Shown here piece by piece: positions 24,154 through 33,128 of a stretch of DNA of 64,000 bases (within the stretch, counting starts at the first letter, position 1; every line of letters begins with the position of its first letter). The position numbers and the translations under genes were made by a program. The DNA comes from Haloferax marinum (GTDB taxonomy: Archaea; Halobacteriota; Halobacteria; Halobacteriales; Haloferacaceae): contig NZ_WKJQ01000001.1 in NCBI RefSeq assembly GCF_009674625.1, forward strand, positions 2,604,001 through 2,668,000. The letters run 5' to 3'. The notes under the pieces were generated by a model. It was given only the letters and a program-made list of their open reading frames with translations. It searched no databases and had not been told where the DNA came from.

Positions 24154-24633
24154 ATGGACCTCCTGCGGCGGATGTTCGGTGCCGACGACGCACCATCGGG
24201 CCGAGTTGCCCTCTTCGTGGACGGACCCAACGTCCTCCGAGACGAGTTCGACGTCGACCTCGACGATATTCGTGAGGCAGCACGGGCGCTCGGTGGCCAG
24301 ATGAGTGCGACGCGTCTGTACGTCGACGAACACGCGACGCCCGGACTGATTCAGGCGGCCGAAGCCCGCGGGTTCGAGGTCATCGTCACCAGCGGTGACG
24401 TAGACGTGAAACTCGCTGTAGACCTCACTCAGTTCGCCGTCGAGGGTCGTGCGGAAGTCATCGCCATCGCCTCCCGTGACACCGACTTCAAGCCCGCACT
24501 GGAGACGGCAAACGAGTACGGAATCCGAACTGTCGCCATCGCACCCGGCAGTTACGGTCGGTCCGACGCCCTCCAAAACGCTGCGACCCACGCGGTCACA
24601 CTCGACGAATTCGTCGACGAACAGCACGACTGA
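24154..24633 (+). CDS. NYN-domain (LabA/PIN-like) protein
   Basis: 159 residues, full length for this archaeal family. The PIN/FEN-like fold shows as LFVDGPNVLRD (Asp23), TSGDVDVKLAVD and AIASRDTDFKPAL; these aspartates usually bind Mg2+ in a ribonuclease site. Members are thought to act on RNA, but no specific substrate is known here. It stands between a non-coding region and the TatD-like gene, 75 bp away on the same strand, possibly co-transcribed. Confidence 0.9.
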   Translation: MDLLRRMFGADDAPSGRVALFVDGPNVLRDEFDVDLDDIREAARALGGQMSATRLYVDEHATPGLIQAAEARGFEVIVTSGDVDVKLAVDLTQFAVEGRAEVIAIASRDTDFKPALETANEYGIRTVAIAPGSYGRSDALQNAATHAVTLDEFVDEQHD

Positions 24634-24708
24634 CCGGCGTCTCACCCACTCCGCTCCTCGTCGCACCCGAACGGTTCGCTTTTTTCCCGCCCGGTCGACC
24701 ACTCGACC

Positions 24709-25557
24709 ATGCAGGAGTTCGACACGCCGGTACTGGACAACCACCTCCACCTCGACCCGGACCACGGGCGTGGTGTCGAGGCGGTCAAAGATTTCGCCAG
24801 AAGTGGCGGGACGCACCTCCTCGTCGTGAACAAACCCTCGTGGCTCTTGGGCCACGAAGTCGAGACGGGCGAGGACTTTCGCCCCGTCTTCGAGACGACC
24901 ATCGACGTGGTGCGCGAGGCATCGGAACTGCTCGACGGCAGAGCGTGGCCCGTCCTCGGCGTCCACCCCGGTCTGGTCTCGAAACTCGTCGACGACAGGG
25001 GATACAGCCCCGAAGCCGCGCGTGACCTGATGTGTGCCGGCCTCGATACCGCCGCCGAGTTCGTCCGCGCGGGCGACGCACTCGCTCTCAAGTCGGGACG
25101 GCCACACTACGACGTCTCCGACGCCGTCTGGGAGGCGTCGAACGACGTGCTCAAACACGGCCTGGAACTCGCCGCAGAGTGCGACTGCGCGCTCCAACTC
25201 CACACCGAATCGACGACCGACATCTCGGACGTCGCGTCGTGGGCCGACGAACGCGGTGTTCCTCGTGAACGCGTCGTCAAACACTACGCGCAGGGGCACC
25301 TCACTGGCGGCACCCCGAGCGTCATGAGTAACAGAGACCGTCTCGAAGTCGCTGCCGACCGGGGCGACCCGTTCCTCATGGAGACCGACTTCATCGACGA
25401 CCCGGACCGACCTGGCGCGGTGATGGGGCCGAAGACGGTTCCCCGCCGCGTGGACTGGTTGCTCGACGAGGGACACGACGACGCGGTCCGAAACGCACAC
25501 GTCGAGACACCGGCGCTCGTCTACGACATCGACACCGAAGCGACGCTCGACCGCTGA
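24709..25557 (+). CDS. TatD-related metal-dependent hydrolase
   Basis: 282 residues of the amidohydrolase-like TatD superfamily. The first metal motif is DNHLHLD (HxH), then VLGVHPGLVSKL, LQLHTEST and the late Asp in FLMETDFIDDP. Archaeal members of this branch are longer than E. coli TatD's ~260 residues and usually annotated 'TatD family' or 'predicted metal-dependent hydrolase'; DNase or exonuclease activity is possible but unproven. Lies directly after the NYN gene, so both may be RNA/DNA processing enzymes in one transcript. Confidence 0.85.
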   Translation: MQEFDTPVLDNHLHLDPDHGRGVEAVKDFARSGGTHLLVVNKPSWLLGHEVETGEDFRPVFETTIDVVREASELLDGRAWPVLGVHPGLVSKLVDDRGYSPEAARDLMCAGLDTAAEFVRAGDALALKSGRPHYDVSDAVWEASNDVLKHGLELAAECDCALQLHTESTTDISDVASWADERGVPRERVVKHYAQGHLTGGTPSVMSNRDRLEVAADRGDPFLMETDFIDDPDRPGAVMGPKTVPRRVDWLLDEGHDDAVRNAHVETPALVYDIDTEATLDR

Positions 25558-25734
25558 GAACCGACTCTGTTACTGGAACCTGACTGTCGGCGCTCCGTGA
25601 ACGAGTCGTCGTGTTCTGTGATGGCGTCTCACTGTCGTCGGCGTGTTTCGTGGTGGAAACTCACACGTCTCGGGGTCGCACACAGTGCCATCGGATAAGA
25701 AAGGCATTTGAGTCCGGCACGGGAGGATGTAGGT

Positions 25735-26322
25735 ATGACCGAGGCCGAGGAACGATACTACTCCCCGGAACGCTGGCAGAACTGGTTGACACGCGTCGAA
25801 GAAGAGGACCTGGACCTCGAAAGCGAGGAAACCGGACGCCTCTTGATGAACATTCAGAACGACGCGGCCATCGCGCTCGCGAAGATTCTGACCGCGTACG
25901 ACGAGGGCACACTCTCCGAAGAAGAAGCACTCGACGAACTCGCGACCGTCCACGACATCGTCATGGCGGAAGCCGAGTTCGAGTCTGAGAACGAAGAAGG
26001 CGAGATTCTCATCGGAAGCGTTCAGACGAGTCTCACGTGTGCGTTCTTCACGGCCGAAGAGTACCTCATCGCAGGTCCGTCCGAACTCGAAGACGACGTC
26101 GAAGCGTACGTTCTCGCTGCCGCAGACGCCGAAGCGAACGACGACCTCGACGCCGCACTTGGCTACATCGTCCAGATGGGGACGAACGTCGTCGACGGCG
26201 AGGAACTCGACATCTCCGTCCTCGACGACATCGAGTTCGGTCTCGTCACCGAGTGGGTCGACGGCATCGAGAGCCTCAAGAGCGGTCTCTCAGAGCCCGA
26301 AGTCGTCGAAGAAGAAGACTAA
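25735..26322 (+). CDS. DUF2150 family acidic protein
   Basis: 195 residues from ATG 25735. Very acidic and helical: RYYSPERWQNWLTRVEEEDL, then LLMNIQNDAAIALAKILTAY and SVQTSLTCAFFTAEEYL. This arrangement matches the archaeal DUF2150 family, which has no established function. An upstream in-frame start at 25708 gives a non-conserved MSPAREDVG. It stands alone on the plus strand. Confidence 0.8.
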   Translation: MTEAEERYYSPERWQNWLTRVEEEDLDLESEETGRLLMNIQNDAAIALAKILTAYDEGTLSEEEALDELATVHDIVMAEAEFESENEEGEILIGSVQTSLTCAFFTAEEYLIAGPSELEDDVEAYVLAAADAEANDDLDAALGYIVQMGTNVVDGEELDISVLDDIEFGLVTEWVDGIESLKSGLSEPEVVEEED

Positions 26323-26466
26323 ACTCGGCCTCACACGCTCTGATTCTCTTCGTTTTCGACTCAGAGAGCGTGTGCGCCGCGCTCACGTGGTTCAGTGACG
26401 ACGAACAGGCGGTCCATCAGCGTGAGGTGAGTGGATATCGAACGTCGGATTTTACGTTCACGCGTT

Positions 26467-28164
26467 TCAGTTTCCATTTCCGCTTCCGTTTCCGTTTCCA
26501 GTTTCGGTTCCGCTGGTTGGTTCTTTCGCCGGAACGGCGACGAAATAGGTCGCAGACTCACCGGTGTCGAATTTTACGGAGAGGATGAAGAAGTCACCGT
26601 CAGCGTTCACACTACCGCTTGGACTGAACGCGAGTGTGACGTTCTTTTGCTCCCCGGCGACGAGTTGGACACTGTGTTCTTCGAGTTCGTACTGCTGTGC
26701 CCCGATATCCTGCTCGGGAGACCCGTTGAACTGGACACCACTCGCGAACTTATCAGCGCTGTTCGGATAGTGGAACGACACTCGGAAGCTGGAGATAGTC
26801 CGTTCTTCGCCGGTGTTGTTGAGCGTGATATTCACTTCGTTCTTCGAGCTTAACTCCCGAGCACCTTCGAGAATCACGTCGCCCTCCTGGTCGTTCGGCG
26901 GGTTGATTTCGTCGGTCGACCCACCGTCGCCCGACCCGGACCCACTGCCACTTCCTCCACCGCTCCCGTTCGTAACCGGAATCGTGTACGTCGTCGATTC
27001 GGTGGACTCGACCGTTCCGCTGTCGTCGAAGTCGCTCGATGCTTCGATGGTGATGTCACCCGAGGCGTCGCTGTCGACAGTGAACGTGAATTTGGCCCGG
27101 CCATCGTCGTTCGTCGTGATGGTTTGACTCGTCGGCGTGGCGTCACCAGTTAGCTCGAAATCGATTGCCTCGCCTTCGACGGGGTTGTTGTACCCGTCGC
27201 GTGCTTCGACGACGACCGAGGCAGTTCCGCCGGGAACGGCAGTGACGCCGGTCGTCGCCGGAACGATGTACTCGGCCGCAGGATTGTCGACCGACGGTGT
27301 CGCAGACGCCGACGTCAGTTCGACTTTTGCGAGGCGGAGTTCGTACGTCTCGTCGCCATCGAGCGTGATTCGAACGAGCGTGTTCGACGCGTCGGTTGCG
27401 TCGTCGAGGTCCGAAATCGAGACGACGCGGTCGTTTTCTCGCATTCGGTCTGCTGCGACCGACCGGTTCCACGCCGTCGCGTTCGTCCCGACGGGGGCCG
27501 TGACTTCGATATCGTCGCCGCTCGAGTTCGTCACGGTCACCGTTCGCGCGGCCGACGTCACGGGCGTGACGGCGAGTGGTGTCTGGACGCCCGCTTGGCC
27601 GAGTCGACCATCGAGTGCGACGACAGTGAGACGGTCTCCCGAGAGGAGTGTCTGCCCACTGAGTGGGACGACGTTCGTGCCTGTTTCACGCTGGACCGAC
27701 AGCCCCGTCACCGAGACAGACTCTGCGTCGAACTCGTTGTAATCGGGCGAGTAGCGAAGCACCTTGGTCTGGTACTGTCGGGGCGACCCGTCCCACACCG
27801 CCTCGACCGAGTCCGGTTCTCCGTCGACAGCGTCCGCACCGGCAACCGTAATGGTTCGAGCGTCGGACAGTGAGAGACTCCCTGTCGGTGGTCCGGGGTT
27901 CACGAAGAGCGCGCGCGGGCGGTACCGAACACCAGTCTGAACGACAGTCCCCGACTGCACGTCTTCTGTCGCACCGGTGAGAATGTCGTTGTGCAACGAG
28001 ACGAGGTCGTCCGAGGCGTCGAGATACGCCTCGAACTCCGTCGATTTCGTCTCCTGCGGGACGACCGTCGCCTGGTAGAGCGACAGGCCGATGACGAGGA
28101 TGCCGAACAGGAGGATTGCACCCACCTGCACCGACTGCCCTCGTTCACTGTCGAGAAACTCCAT
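26467..28164 (-). CDS. Pilin-like membrane-anchored protein with Ig-like domain (DUF7289-like), paralog of 336-1580
   Basis: 565 residues from ATG 28164 (MEFLDSERGQSVQVGAILLF). Residues 8-35 are one pilin-like hydrophobic helix following ERGQS, the usual entry of this haloarchaeal family. Residues about 60-270 form the beta-rich body, about 290-385 an Ig-like domain (GYNNPVEGEAIDFELTGD), then a Gly/Ser hinge (GSGGGSGSGSGSGDGG) and a second beta domain (about 420-540) probably of the same type. The C terminus is GTETGNGNGSGNGN, encoded by TTTCCG/TTTCCA-like repeats. Probably a surface or pilus-associated protein; no pilus assembly gene is adjacent. Confidence 0.75.
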   Translation of the reverse strand: MEFLDSERGQSVQVGAILLFGILVIGLSLYQATVVPQETKSTEFEAYLDASDDLVSLHNDILTGATEDVQSGTVVQTGVRYRPRALFVNPGPPTGSLSLSDARTITVAGADAVDGEPDSVEAVWDGSPRQYQTKVLRYSPDYNEFDAESVSVTGLSVQRETGTNVVPLSGQTLLSGDRLTVVALDGRLGQAGVQTPLAVTPVTSAARTVTVTNSSGDDIEVTAPVGTNATAWNRSVAADRMRENDRVVSISDLDDATDASNTLVRITLDGDETYELRLAKVELTSASATPSVDNPAAEYIVPATTGVTAVPGGTASVVVEARDGYNNPVEGEAIDFELTGDATPTSQTITTNDDGRAKFTFTVDSDASGDITIEASSDFDDSGTVESTESTTYTIPVTNGSGGGSGSGSGSGDGGSTDEINPPNDQEGDVILEGARELSSKNEVNITLNNTGEERTISSFRVSFHYPNSADKFASGVQFNGSPEQDIGAQQYELEEHSVQLVAGEQKNVTLAFSPSGSVNADGDFFILSVKFDTGESATYFVAVPAKEPTSGTETGNGNGSGNGN

Positions 28165-28394
28165 TGGCGGGGAAAACCGCGTGGAAGCGTATAGGTCTAT
28201 TGCCGTGACTCTCTGTCGGCAGAGATGGTCGACCGAGTGCAGAACTCGTGTGGACAGATGAGCGGACACCGACGAGGTGAGACAGCAACCAGGAGACCTG
28301 CAACCCGACGGAATCGCAGAACCCCACCGATTATCGACGAACGACGTAACTCCCTATCGACAAAACCATATGCCCCCACTCTGAAGAATCATCC

Positions 28395-29732
28395 ATGACT
28401 TCCGTGGGCATCGATGCCATCGAGATTCGGACGGGTAAACTGTTTTTAGACCTCCCCAACACCTTCGCGCCAGTCAAGGGTGAAGACCCAGAGAAGTACA
28501 CGAAGGGACTCGGACTCTACACTTCGTCGTTCCCAGACGTGTACGAAGACATCGTCACGATGGGGGCGAACGCCGCCAAGTCGCTGATGGACCGAAAGGG
28601 CCTCGAACCCGAGGACATCGGCCGAATCGACGTGGCGACCGAGTCTGCGTTCGACAACTCCAAGCCGGTGTCGACGTACATCGCTGGCTGTCTCGAACAG
28701 GTGTACGACGGTGACTTCCGCCACGCCAACAAGGGCGAGCGCAAGTTCGCGTGTATCGCTGGCACGCAGAGCCTCGACGACGCCTACAACTGGATCAAGG
28801 CAGGCCGCAACCGTGGCCGTGCCGCGCTCGTCATCGCGACGGACACCGCACTCTACGAACGCGGTGACCCAGGTGAGGCGACGCAGGGTGCCGGTGCCGT
28901 CGCCATGCTCATCGACGAAGACCCGGACCTCGTCGAACTCTCGACCGAACAGGGCTACGGCAGCATGGACGAGACGGACTTCCTCAAGCCGAACCAGCAG
29001 TTCCCATCTGTCGACGGCAAGCGCTCCATGCAGGTGTACCTCGCTCGCATGCGCGAGGCGCTCGAAGATTACGAGAGCGTCGCGGGTCGCACCCACCCCG
29101 CCGACTTCGAGTACATTCCGTTCCACACGCCGTTCCCCGGCATGGTCCGCAAGGCGGCGCTCCTCGGCTTCCGTCACATGAGCCGCGACACGGAAATCGA
29201 AGACGAACTCGCAGACGAAATCGGCCGCCAGCCGCGTGAGGCCGACTTCGAGACGTGGGACGACTACGAAGAAGCCATCCGTGGCTACATGGACGACCTG
29301 AAGACGACCGAACAGTACCGCGACTGGTACGACCGTGTCATCGACCCGACCATCGACATCTCGAGTCGCGTCGGCAACTGGTACACCGGGTCTGTCCACA
29401 TCGCTCGCCTGTCGGCGCTGAAGATTGCCGCCGAAGAGGGCAAAGAGATGGCCGGGAAGAAGCTCCTCGTCGGTTCCTACGGTTCTGGTGCACAGGCCGA
29501 GATTCACGCCGAGACGGTCCAGGACACGTGGCTCGACGAAATCGACGCCGTCGACGTGGACTCTCAACTCGAAGACCGGACGGAGATTACGTTCGACGAC
29601 TACGAACTCATCCACGACGTGCACAACCACGAAAAGGAGATCGAAGTCGAGGAGTTCACCCAACCCGAAGGCGAGTTCGTCTTCACTGGCTGGGGCCGGA
29701 TGAACGAGCGCCGCTACGAGTACGTCGAGTAA
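28395..29732 (+). CDS. hmgA: Hydroxymethylglutaryl-CoA synthase
   Basis: Condenses acetyl-CoA with acetoacetyl-CoA to HMG-CoA, entry to the mevalonate pathway that makes archaeal isoprenoid lipids. 445 residues, similar to other haloarchaeal HMGS. The nucleophilic Cys is in KFACIAGTQSLDDAYNW; the acid pair sits in DVATESAFDNSKP; the catalytic His in FHTPFPGMVRKAALLGF. GWGRMNERRYEYVE is the C-terminal signature. A TATA-like CCATATGC lies near 28368. Some annotations use mvaS or hmgB for this gene. Followed by a T-rich tract at 29751-29757 that may end transcription. Confidence 0.95.
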   Translation: MTSVGIDAIEIRTGKLFLDLPNTFAPVKGEDPEKYTKGLGLYTSSFPDVYEDIVTMGANAAKSLMDRKGLEPEDIGRIDVATESAFDNSKPVSTYIAGCLEQVYDGDFRHANKGERKFACIAGTQSLDDAYNWIKAGRNRGRAALVIATDTALYERGDPGEATQGAGAVAMLIDEDPDLVELSTEQGYGSMDETDFLKPNQQFPSVDGKRSMQVYLARMREALEDYESVAGRTHPADFEYIPFHTPFPGMVRKAALLGFRHMSRDTEIEDELADEIGRQPREADFETWDDYEEAIRGYMDDLKTTEQYRDWYDRVIDPTIDISSRVGNWYTGSVHIARLSALKIAAEEGKEMAGKKLLVGSYGSGAQAEIHAETVQDTWLDEIDAVDVDSQLEDRTEITFDDYELIHDVHNHEKEIEVEEFTQPEGEFVFTGWGRMNERRYEYVE

Positions 29733-29804
29733 CGCGAACCGTTCACGCTTCGTTTTTCTCAGTCGCTCTCACCGAATCGGAACAGCGACTGCTCGGTTCG
29801 AGAT

Positions 29805-30107
29805 TCAGAACGACCGCGCACGACCGGGGGCCATCGTCCACGACTCTGCTGGGTCGCCCCCACGGTCGTCGTAGAACTTCCTGCCGATGTAGTCGTCACT
29901 CACGTTCCCGATAATCGTGTTGTACAGGTCGTCTGCTGATTCGTACGTCCCAGCGGCCACGCGTGAGAGGATGGTCTCGATGGTCTCGGAGTCGTCGTCG
30001 TCGGGTGCGTCGACGGGGACGGTACCAGCCTGTTCGACGACGTCGTCGGTGCTGACCGGATAGGCGAACTCAGATTCGAGGAAGGCCGATAGCTCTCGGA
30101 ACTTCAT
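29805..30107 (-). CDS. DUF5789-like small protein
   Basis: 100 residues, start MKFRELSAFLESEFAYPVST. The N terminus resembles the DUF5789 pattern (short helix, then YPVSTDDVVEQAG), followed by an acidic linker DDDDSETIETIL and an aromatic C-terminal region (YIGRKFYDDRGGDP). Function unknown. Divergent from the HTH regulator? No: both are on the minus strand, separated by 91 bp, with the regulator upstream. A T-rich stretch lies before it at 30125-30145. Confidence 0.7.
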   Translation of the reverse strand: MKFRELSAFLESEFAYPVSTDDVVEQAGTVPVDAPDDDDSETIETILSRVAAGTYESADDLYNTIIGNVSDDYIGRKFYDDRGGDPAESWTMAPGRARSF

Positions 30108-30198
30108 GCGAGAGCATAGTCGCTGGTGGGGTTTCGCTTTTTTTGCCCCTCAGGAGGACACTCAGAAAAACGAGGAGGTTCGACTCGACGTCGACCGT

Positions 30199-30906
30199 TC
30201 AGGGGAGTTTTCGCAGGTCTTCGAGCATCTCGTCTAAGTCGCGGTTCGTCACGGCGAGGCCGAATCCGTCTATCGTCGCGAGCGACGGGGCGTGTTCCCA
30301 CAGTTCGTCTTCGGAGAGTCCGTGGAGGACGACTGCGTTCGGCGTCGGCGTGACGACGCGCATGGCGACGAGTGGCGACTCGCCGCGAGTGACGTCGGTG
30401 AAGACGAGCGCACGACTGGTCGATTGGCCGTAGAGGCGGTAGAACTCCTCCGACGAGAGACGGGTGATGGCCTGAATACTGTTGATGACGGTGTGGCCGC
30501 TGATGCGGTCCTGGTCGCCATCGACGATTTTGGTCGCGCCGATGGCGTCGTAGAACGTATCGAGCGGAATCGACGTGGGGTACTCGCGGAGGTCCTGGAC
30601 GATGTCGCTCTCGAACCCGGCCGAGAGAACGCGAGCGTACTGTCGGATGCGACTGCCGCCGCGTGCTTCGTCGATGTCGAGCAGTGCTTCGACCATCCGG
30701 CGGATGACGCCGATTCCGGGACTCTCGCGGCGGCCGCTCTCGTAGTCCGAGACGACCGACGACGAGACGTCGAGTTGTTCTGCGAGTGCGGTCTGCGAGA
30801 TATCGAAGTCGGTACGCCACTTGCGGAGCGTCGCGCCTGGGTCGTCAGAGAGGGTAATCTCTCCCGCGATTCGGCGGGCGAGGTCGTCGCGTGGTGCCGC
30901 GGTCAT
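30199..30906 (-). CDS. Archaeal HTH (XRE-type) transcription regulator
   Basis: 235 residues from ATG 30906 (MTAAPRDDLARRIAGEITLS). The Cro/CI helix-turn-helix is ISQTALAEQLDVSSSVVSDY, near residues 37-56. The remaining ~150 residues are a typical archaeal ligand- or protein-interaction domain with YPTSIPLDTFYDAIGATKIV and VMRV-like strands. The family (TIGR-type archaeal transcription regulator with N-terminal HTH) is widespread in haloarchaea. Targets are unknown; it is upstream of the DUF5789-like gene. Confidence 0.85.
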   Translation of the reverse strand: MTAAPRDDLARRIAGEITLSDDPGATLRKWRTDFDISQTALAEQLDVSSSVVSDYESGRRESPGIGVIRRMVEALLDIDEARGGSRIRQYARVLSAGFESDIVQDLREYPTSIPLDTFYDAIGATKIVDGDQDRISGHTVINSIQAITRLSSEEFYRLYGQSTSRALVFTDVTRGESPLVAMRVVTPTPNAVVLHGLSEDELWEHAPSLATIDGFGLAVTNRDLDEMLEDLRKLP

Positions 30907-31070
30907 CGGCCGCACCTCCATACGACGGGGGGGCTAGACATGCGATAACGTGCGGGAGTCCATCGCAAAAGGGTGTCGAAAAGGGAAGTCGTCGCGTGAC
31001 GAACTCGGTGGCCGTCGCGACGGACGACCCCTAGGGAAACCTCAAGTTTGTCCGCTGGTGAGTGTGAGAT

Positions 31071-31709
31071 ATGCCATCGACCCTCGTTCACGTCGCCGTC
31101 GGCGGACTCGTCGGCGCGGCCCTCCTCGGTCGCTGGTTCGACCTCCGGGCGATTCTCGTGGTGCTCGCGGCGGCTTCGATTCCGGACCTCGACTCGTTTA
31201 CCAGCACGATTCTCCCAGGCAGTCATCGGTCGCTCTTCCACTCGCTCGTGTTTCCGCTGGTGCTCGCTGCACTCCTCGTCTACGACACGCGCATTCGAGA
31301 GCGGTCGATGATTCGTGACCAGTGGGGGACGCGCGGCGTCGTCGTCGCGTGGGTCGCACTCGCGGCCCTCCTCGCCGGCGGTATCATGCCCGACCTCTTC
31401 ACCAACGGCGTCAACGTCTTCTATCCATTCTACGACGCGTTCTACGCCATCAACGGGGAAGCGCTGTGGTCCAGCACACGAGGGTTCGTTCAGACGTTCG
31501 TCGAACTCCAGTCGGAGTCACCACCACGGACGACAGAGACACTCCACTACAGCACCGTCGTAGACCCCTCGCCGGGGGCCGAACCCGAGAACGTCGAGCG
31601 GATTGCGCCCCTGGCGTCGTCGGGGTTAGAACTCATGCTCGTCATCCTCGGTGGGTTCGTCGTCGGTGGCCGACTCGTCGCAGAACGAGTGTGGTCGCCA
31701 CGCAACTAA
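31071..31709 (+). CDS. YdjM/DUF457-like membrane-bound metal-dependent hydrolase
   Basis: 212 residues with four or five membrane helices. MPSTLVHVAVGGLVGAALLG and PDLDSFTSTILPGSHRSLFHSL contain the HxH/DxD/HR..FHS pattern of DUF457 (LexA-regulated YdjM) proteins, where His and Asp residues in membrane helices are proposed to bind a metal. Substrate unknown. The last helix (LELMLVILGGFVVGGRLVAE) precedes a short basic tail. A (CTCACA)7 microsatellite starts 22 bp after its stop. Confidence 0.85.
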   Translation: MPSTLVHVAVGGLVGAALLGRWFDLRAILVVLAAASIPDLDSFTSTILPGSHRSLFHSLVFPLVLAALLVYDTRIRERSMIRDQWGTRGVVVAWVALAALLAGGIMPDLFTNGVNVFYPFYDAFYAINGEALWSSTRGFVQTFVELQSESPPRTTETLHYSTVVDPSPGAEPENVERIAPLASSGLELMLVILGGFVVGGRLVAERVWSPRN

Positions 31710-31730
31710 CTGGGCAGCGACGAGAGCGAA

Positions 31731-31772
31731 CTCACACTCACACTCACACTCACACTCACACTCACACTCACA
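31731..31772. repeat. (CTCACA)x7 microsatellite
   Basis: Seven perfect copies of CTCACA span 42 bp between the YdjM-like gene and the GNAT gene (start 31821), ending 49 bp before its ATG. Confidence 0.97.
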
Positions 31773-31820
31773 CCTTCGCCACTCCGAGGGTTCATAACCG
31801 ATGCCGGCGCACGGCCTCCT

Positions 31821-32342
31821 ATGAGCGAGACAGCGGACGGCGTCGAGATTCGACCGTACGAGTCGGACGACACCGACGGGTTCTGGAAACTCAAGCGCGG
31901 GTTCGAACTCGGGATTGGAGACGGTACTGGCGGCGAGGACAAACTGTCGAAGTACGAGGCCAAACTCACCGACGACTACCGAGCGCGGTATCTCTCGTGG
32001 GTCGAACGCTGTACGACCGAAGACCCTGGGTGTGTCGTCGTCGCCGACGTATCGACCGAAGACGAGGGCAGTGAACTCGTCGGCTACGCGTTCGTCCTCC
32101 CGGAAGCGATGACGTTCATCTGGGACGCCGCGGTTCTCAACGAGATATTCCTCGCACCCGACTACCGGGGGACCGGCGTCGCGGACGACCTGATGGAGGC
32201 GGCACTCGACCACGCGCGGTCACAGGACCTCCCACTCGACCGAATGGTACTCGACGTCGACGAGGCGAACGACCGAGCCAGAGCGTTCTACGACCGGTAC
32301 GGATTCGACCACTGGGGAGAACTCGTCGCCCGCGACCTCTGA
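31821..32342 (+). CDS. GNAT-family N-acetyltransferase
   Basis: 173 residues. The acetyl-CoA loop is YRGTGVADDLM (R/QxxGxG/A type), preceded by a strand LNEIFLAPD and followed by ANDRARAFYDRYGFDHWGE, the usual C-terminal GNAT signature. A shorter N-terminal half carries EIRPYESDDTDGFWKLKR. Acceptor is unknown (protein N terminus, small amine or antibiotic are all possible). The (CTCACA)7 repeat upstream could in principle vary promoter spacing. Confidence 0.88.
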   Translation: MSETADGVEIRPYESDDTDGFWKLKRGFELGIGDGTGGEDKLSKYEAKLTDDYRARYLSWVERCTTEDPGCVVVADVSTEDEGSELVGYAFVLPEAMTFIWDAAVLNEIFLAPDYRGTGVADDLMEAALDHARSQDLPLDRMVLDVDEANDRARAFYDRYGFDHWGELVARDL

Positions 32343-32381
32343 GTGTCGGCTACGCGTTCGTTGGCCGACTGACGCACTGTA

Positions 32382-32439
32382 GCGTTATCGGAGTGCCGCA
32401 GTGACCGCGCCGGCGTTATCGGAGTGCCGCAGTGACCGC
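32382..32439. repeat. 27-bp tandem duplication (31-bp period) at 3' end of the DUF7978-like gene
   Basis: GCGTTATCGGAGTGCCGCAG plus TGACCGC occurs at 32382-32408 and 32413-32439. The second copy overlaps the stop of the 32416 gene. Confidence 0.9.
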
Positions 32440-32997
32440 ACCACCGACTGTCCCCAACGCGAGTGGGTACACCACTCCGGCGAGAAGAGTCGCAGTCAGT
32501 GGGTCCGGGCGAGCGACGGCGTCGCCGATAGTGACCGCAAACAGTGCGACTCCCGCGACGGCGACCGGGAGGTAGCCGGCGACTGTCGTCGCACCCGCGA
32601 TTGCACCAGATTTCACGGTGGACGCGCCACGTGCGACTGCGACGGCGGCACCCGCACCGACGAGGGCGACGGCGGGAACGGCGTAGAGGAGTGTCGAAAA
32701 CGCCTCGAACTGTTCGACGAGGTTGGCCGACGAGGTGGTTCCGAAGATTCCAGGGAACGTCGTCACGACGCCGTGGGTGTTCAGGAACACCCATCCGACG
32801 ACTTTCCACGTCGGGAGGCCGGAACCGAGCGCTTCGAGCAGTTGGCTCGCCGTCGAGTTCTCTATCGTTCCAGACGTTGCGATGTAGGTGGCGAGATAGC
32901 CGAGGAGGGCGGCACCGAGGCCGGAGACAGCACCGACGCCGGTAGTTCGAAGTCGTGTCTTTGTCGATTCGGAGACCGATTCAGTTGCCGCTGACAT
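32416..32997 (-). CDS. Haloarchaeal four-to-five-helix membrane protein (DUF7978-like)
   Basis: 193 residues from ATG 32997 (MSAATESVSESTKTRLRTTG). Hydrophobic segments at about 21-43, 75-95, 110-130, 135-155 and 160-190 give about five helices. The segment after the first helix, GTIENSTASQLLEALGSGLP, is external. No catalytic residues stand out. An open frame to 33066 exists but starts with a Cys/Arg-rich stretch unlike a membrane signal, so it is not used. Confidence 0.7.
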   Translation of the reverse strand: MSAATESVSESTKTRLRTTGVGAVSGLGAALLGYLATYIATSGTIENSTASQLLEALGSGLPTWKVVGWVFLNTHGVVTTFPGIFGTTSSANLVEQFEAFSTLLYAVPAVALVGAGAAVAVARGASTVKSGAIAGATTVAGYLPVAVAGVALFAVTIGDAVARPDPLTATLLAGVVYPLALGTVGGAVTAALR

Positions 32998-33128
32998 GGT
33001 CGTACGTCCGAATGGTGGTCTCCAATATATGTCTCGTGGCCGTCGTGTTCCCCGTGAGCAAGCCACGCATCCGGCTCACGCCACCGAGAAAGGGTACGTT
33101 CAAGGTCCGCGGAATGATACCGCCTATC

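Noticed and set aside
26467-26520. TTTCCG/TTTCCA repeat as a possible CRISPR or regulatory repeat
   Set aside because: It is the coding end of a Gly/Asn-rich tail (GNGNGSGNGN) of the pilin-like protein.
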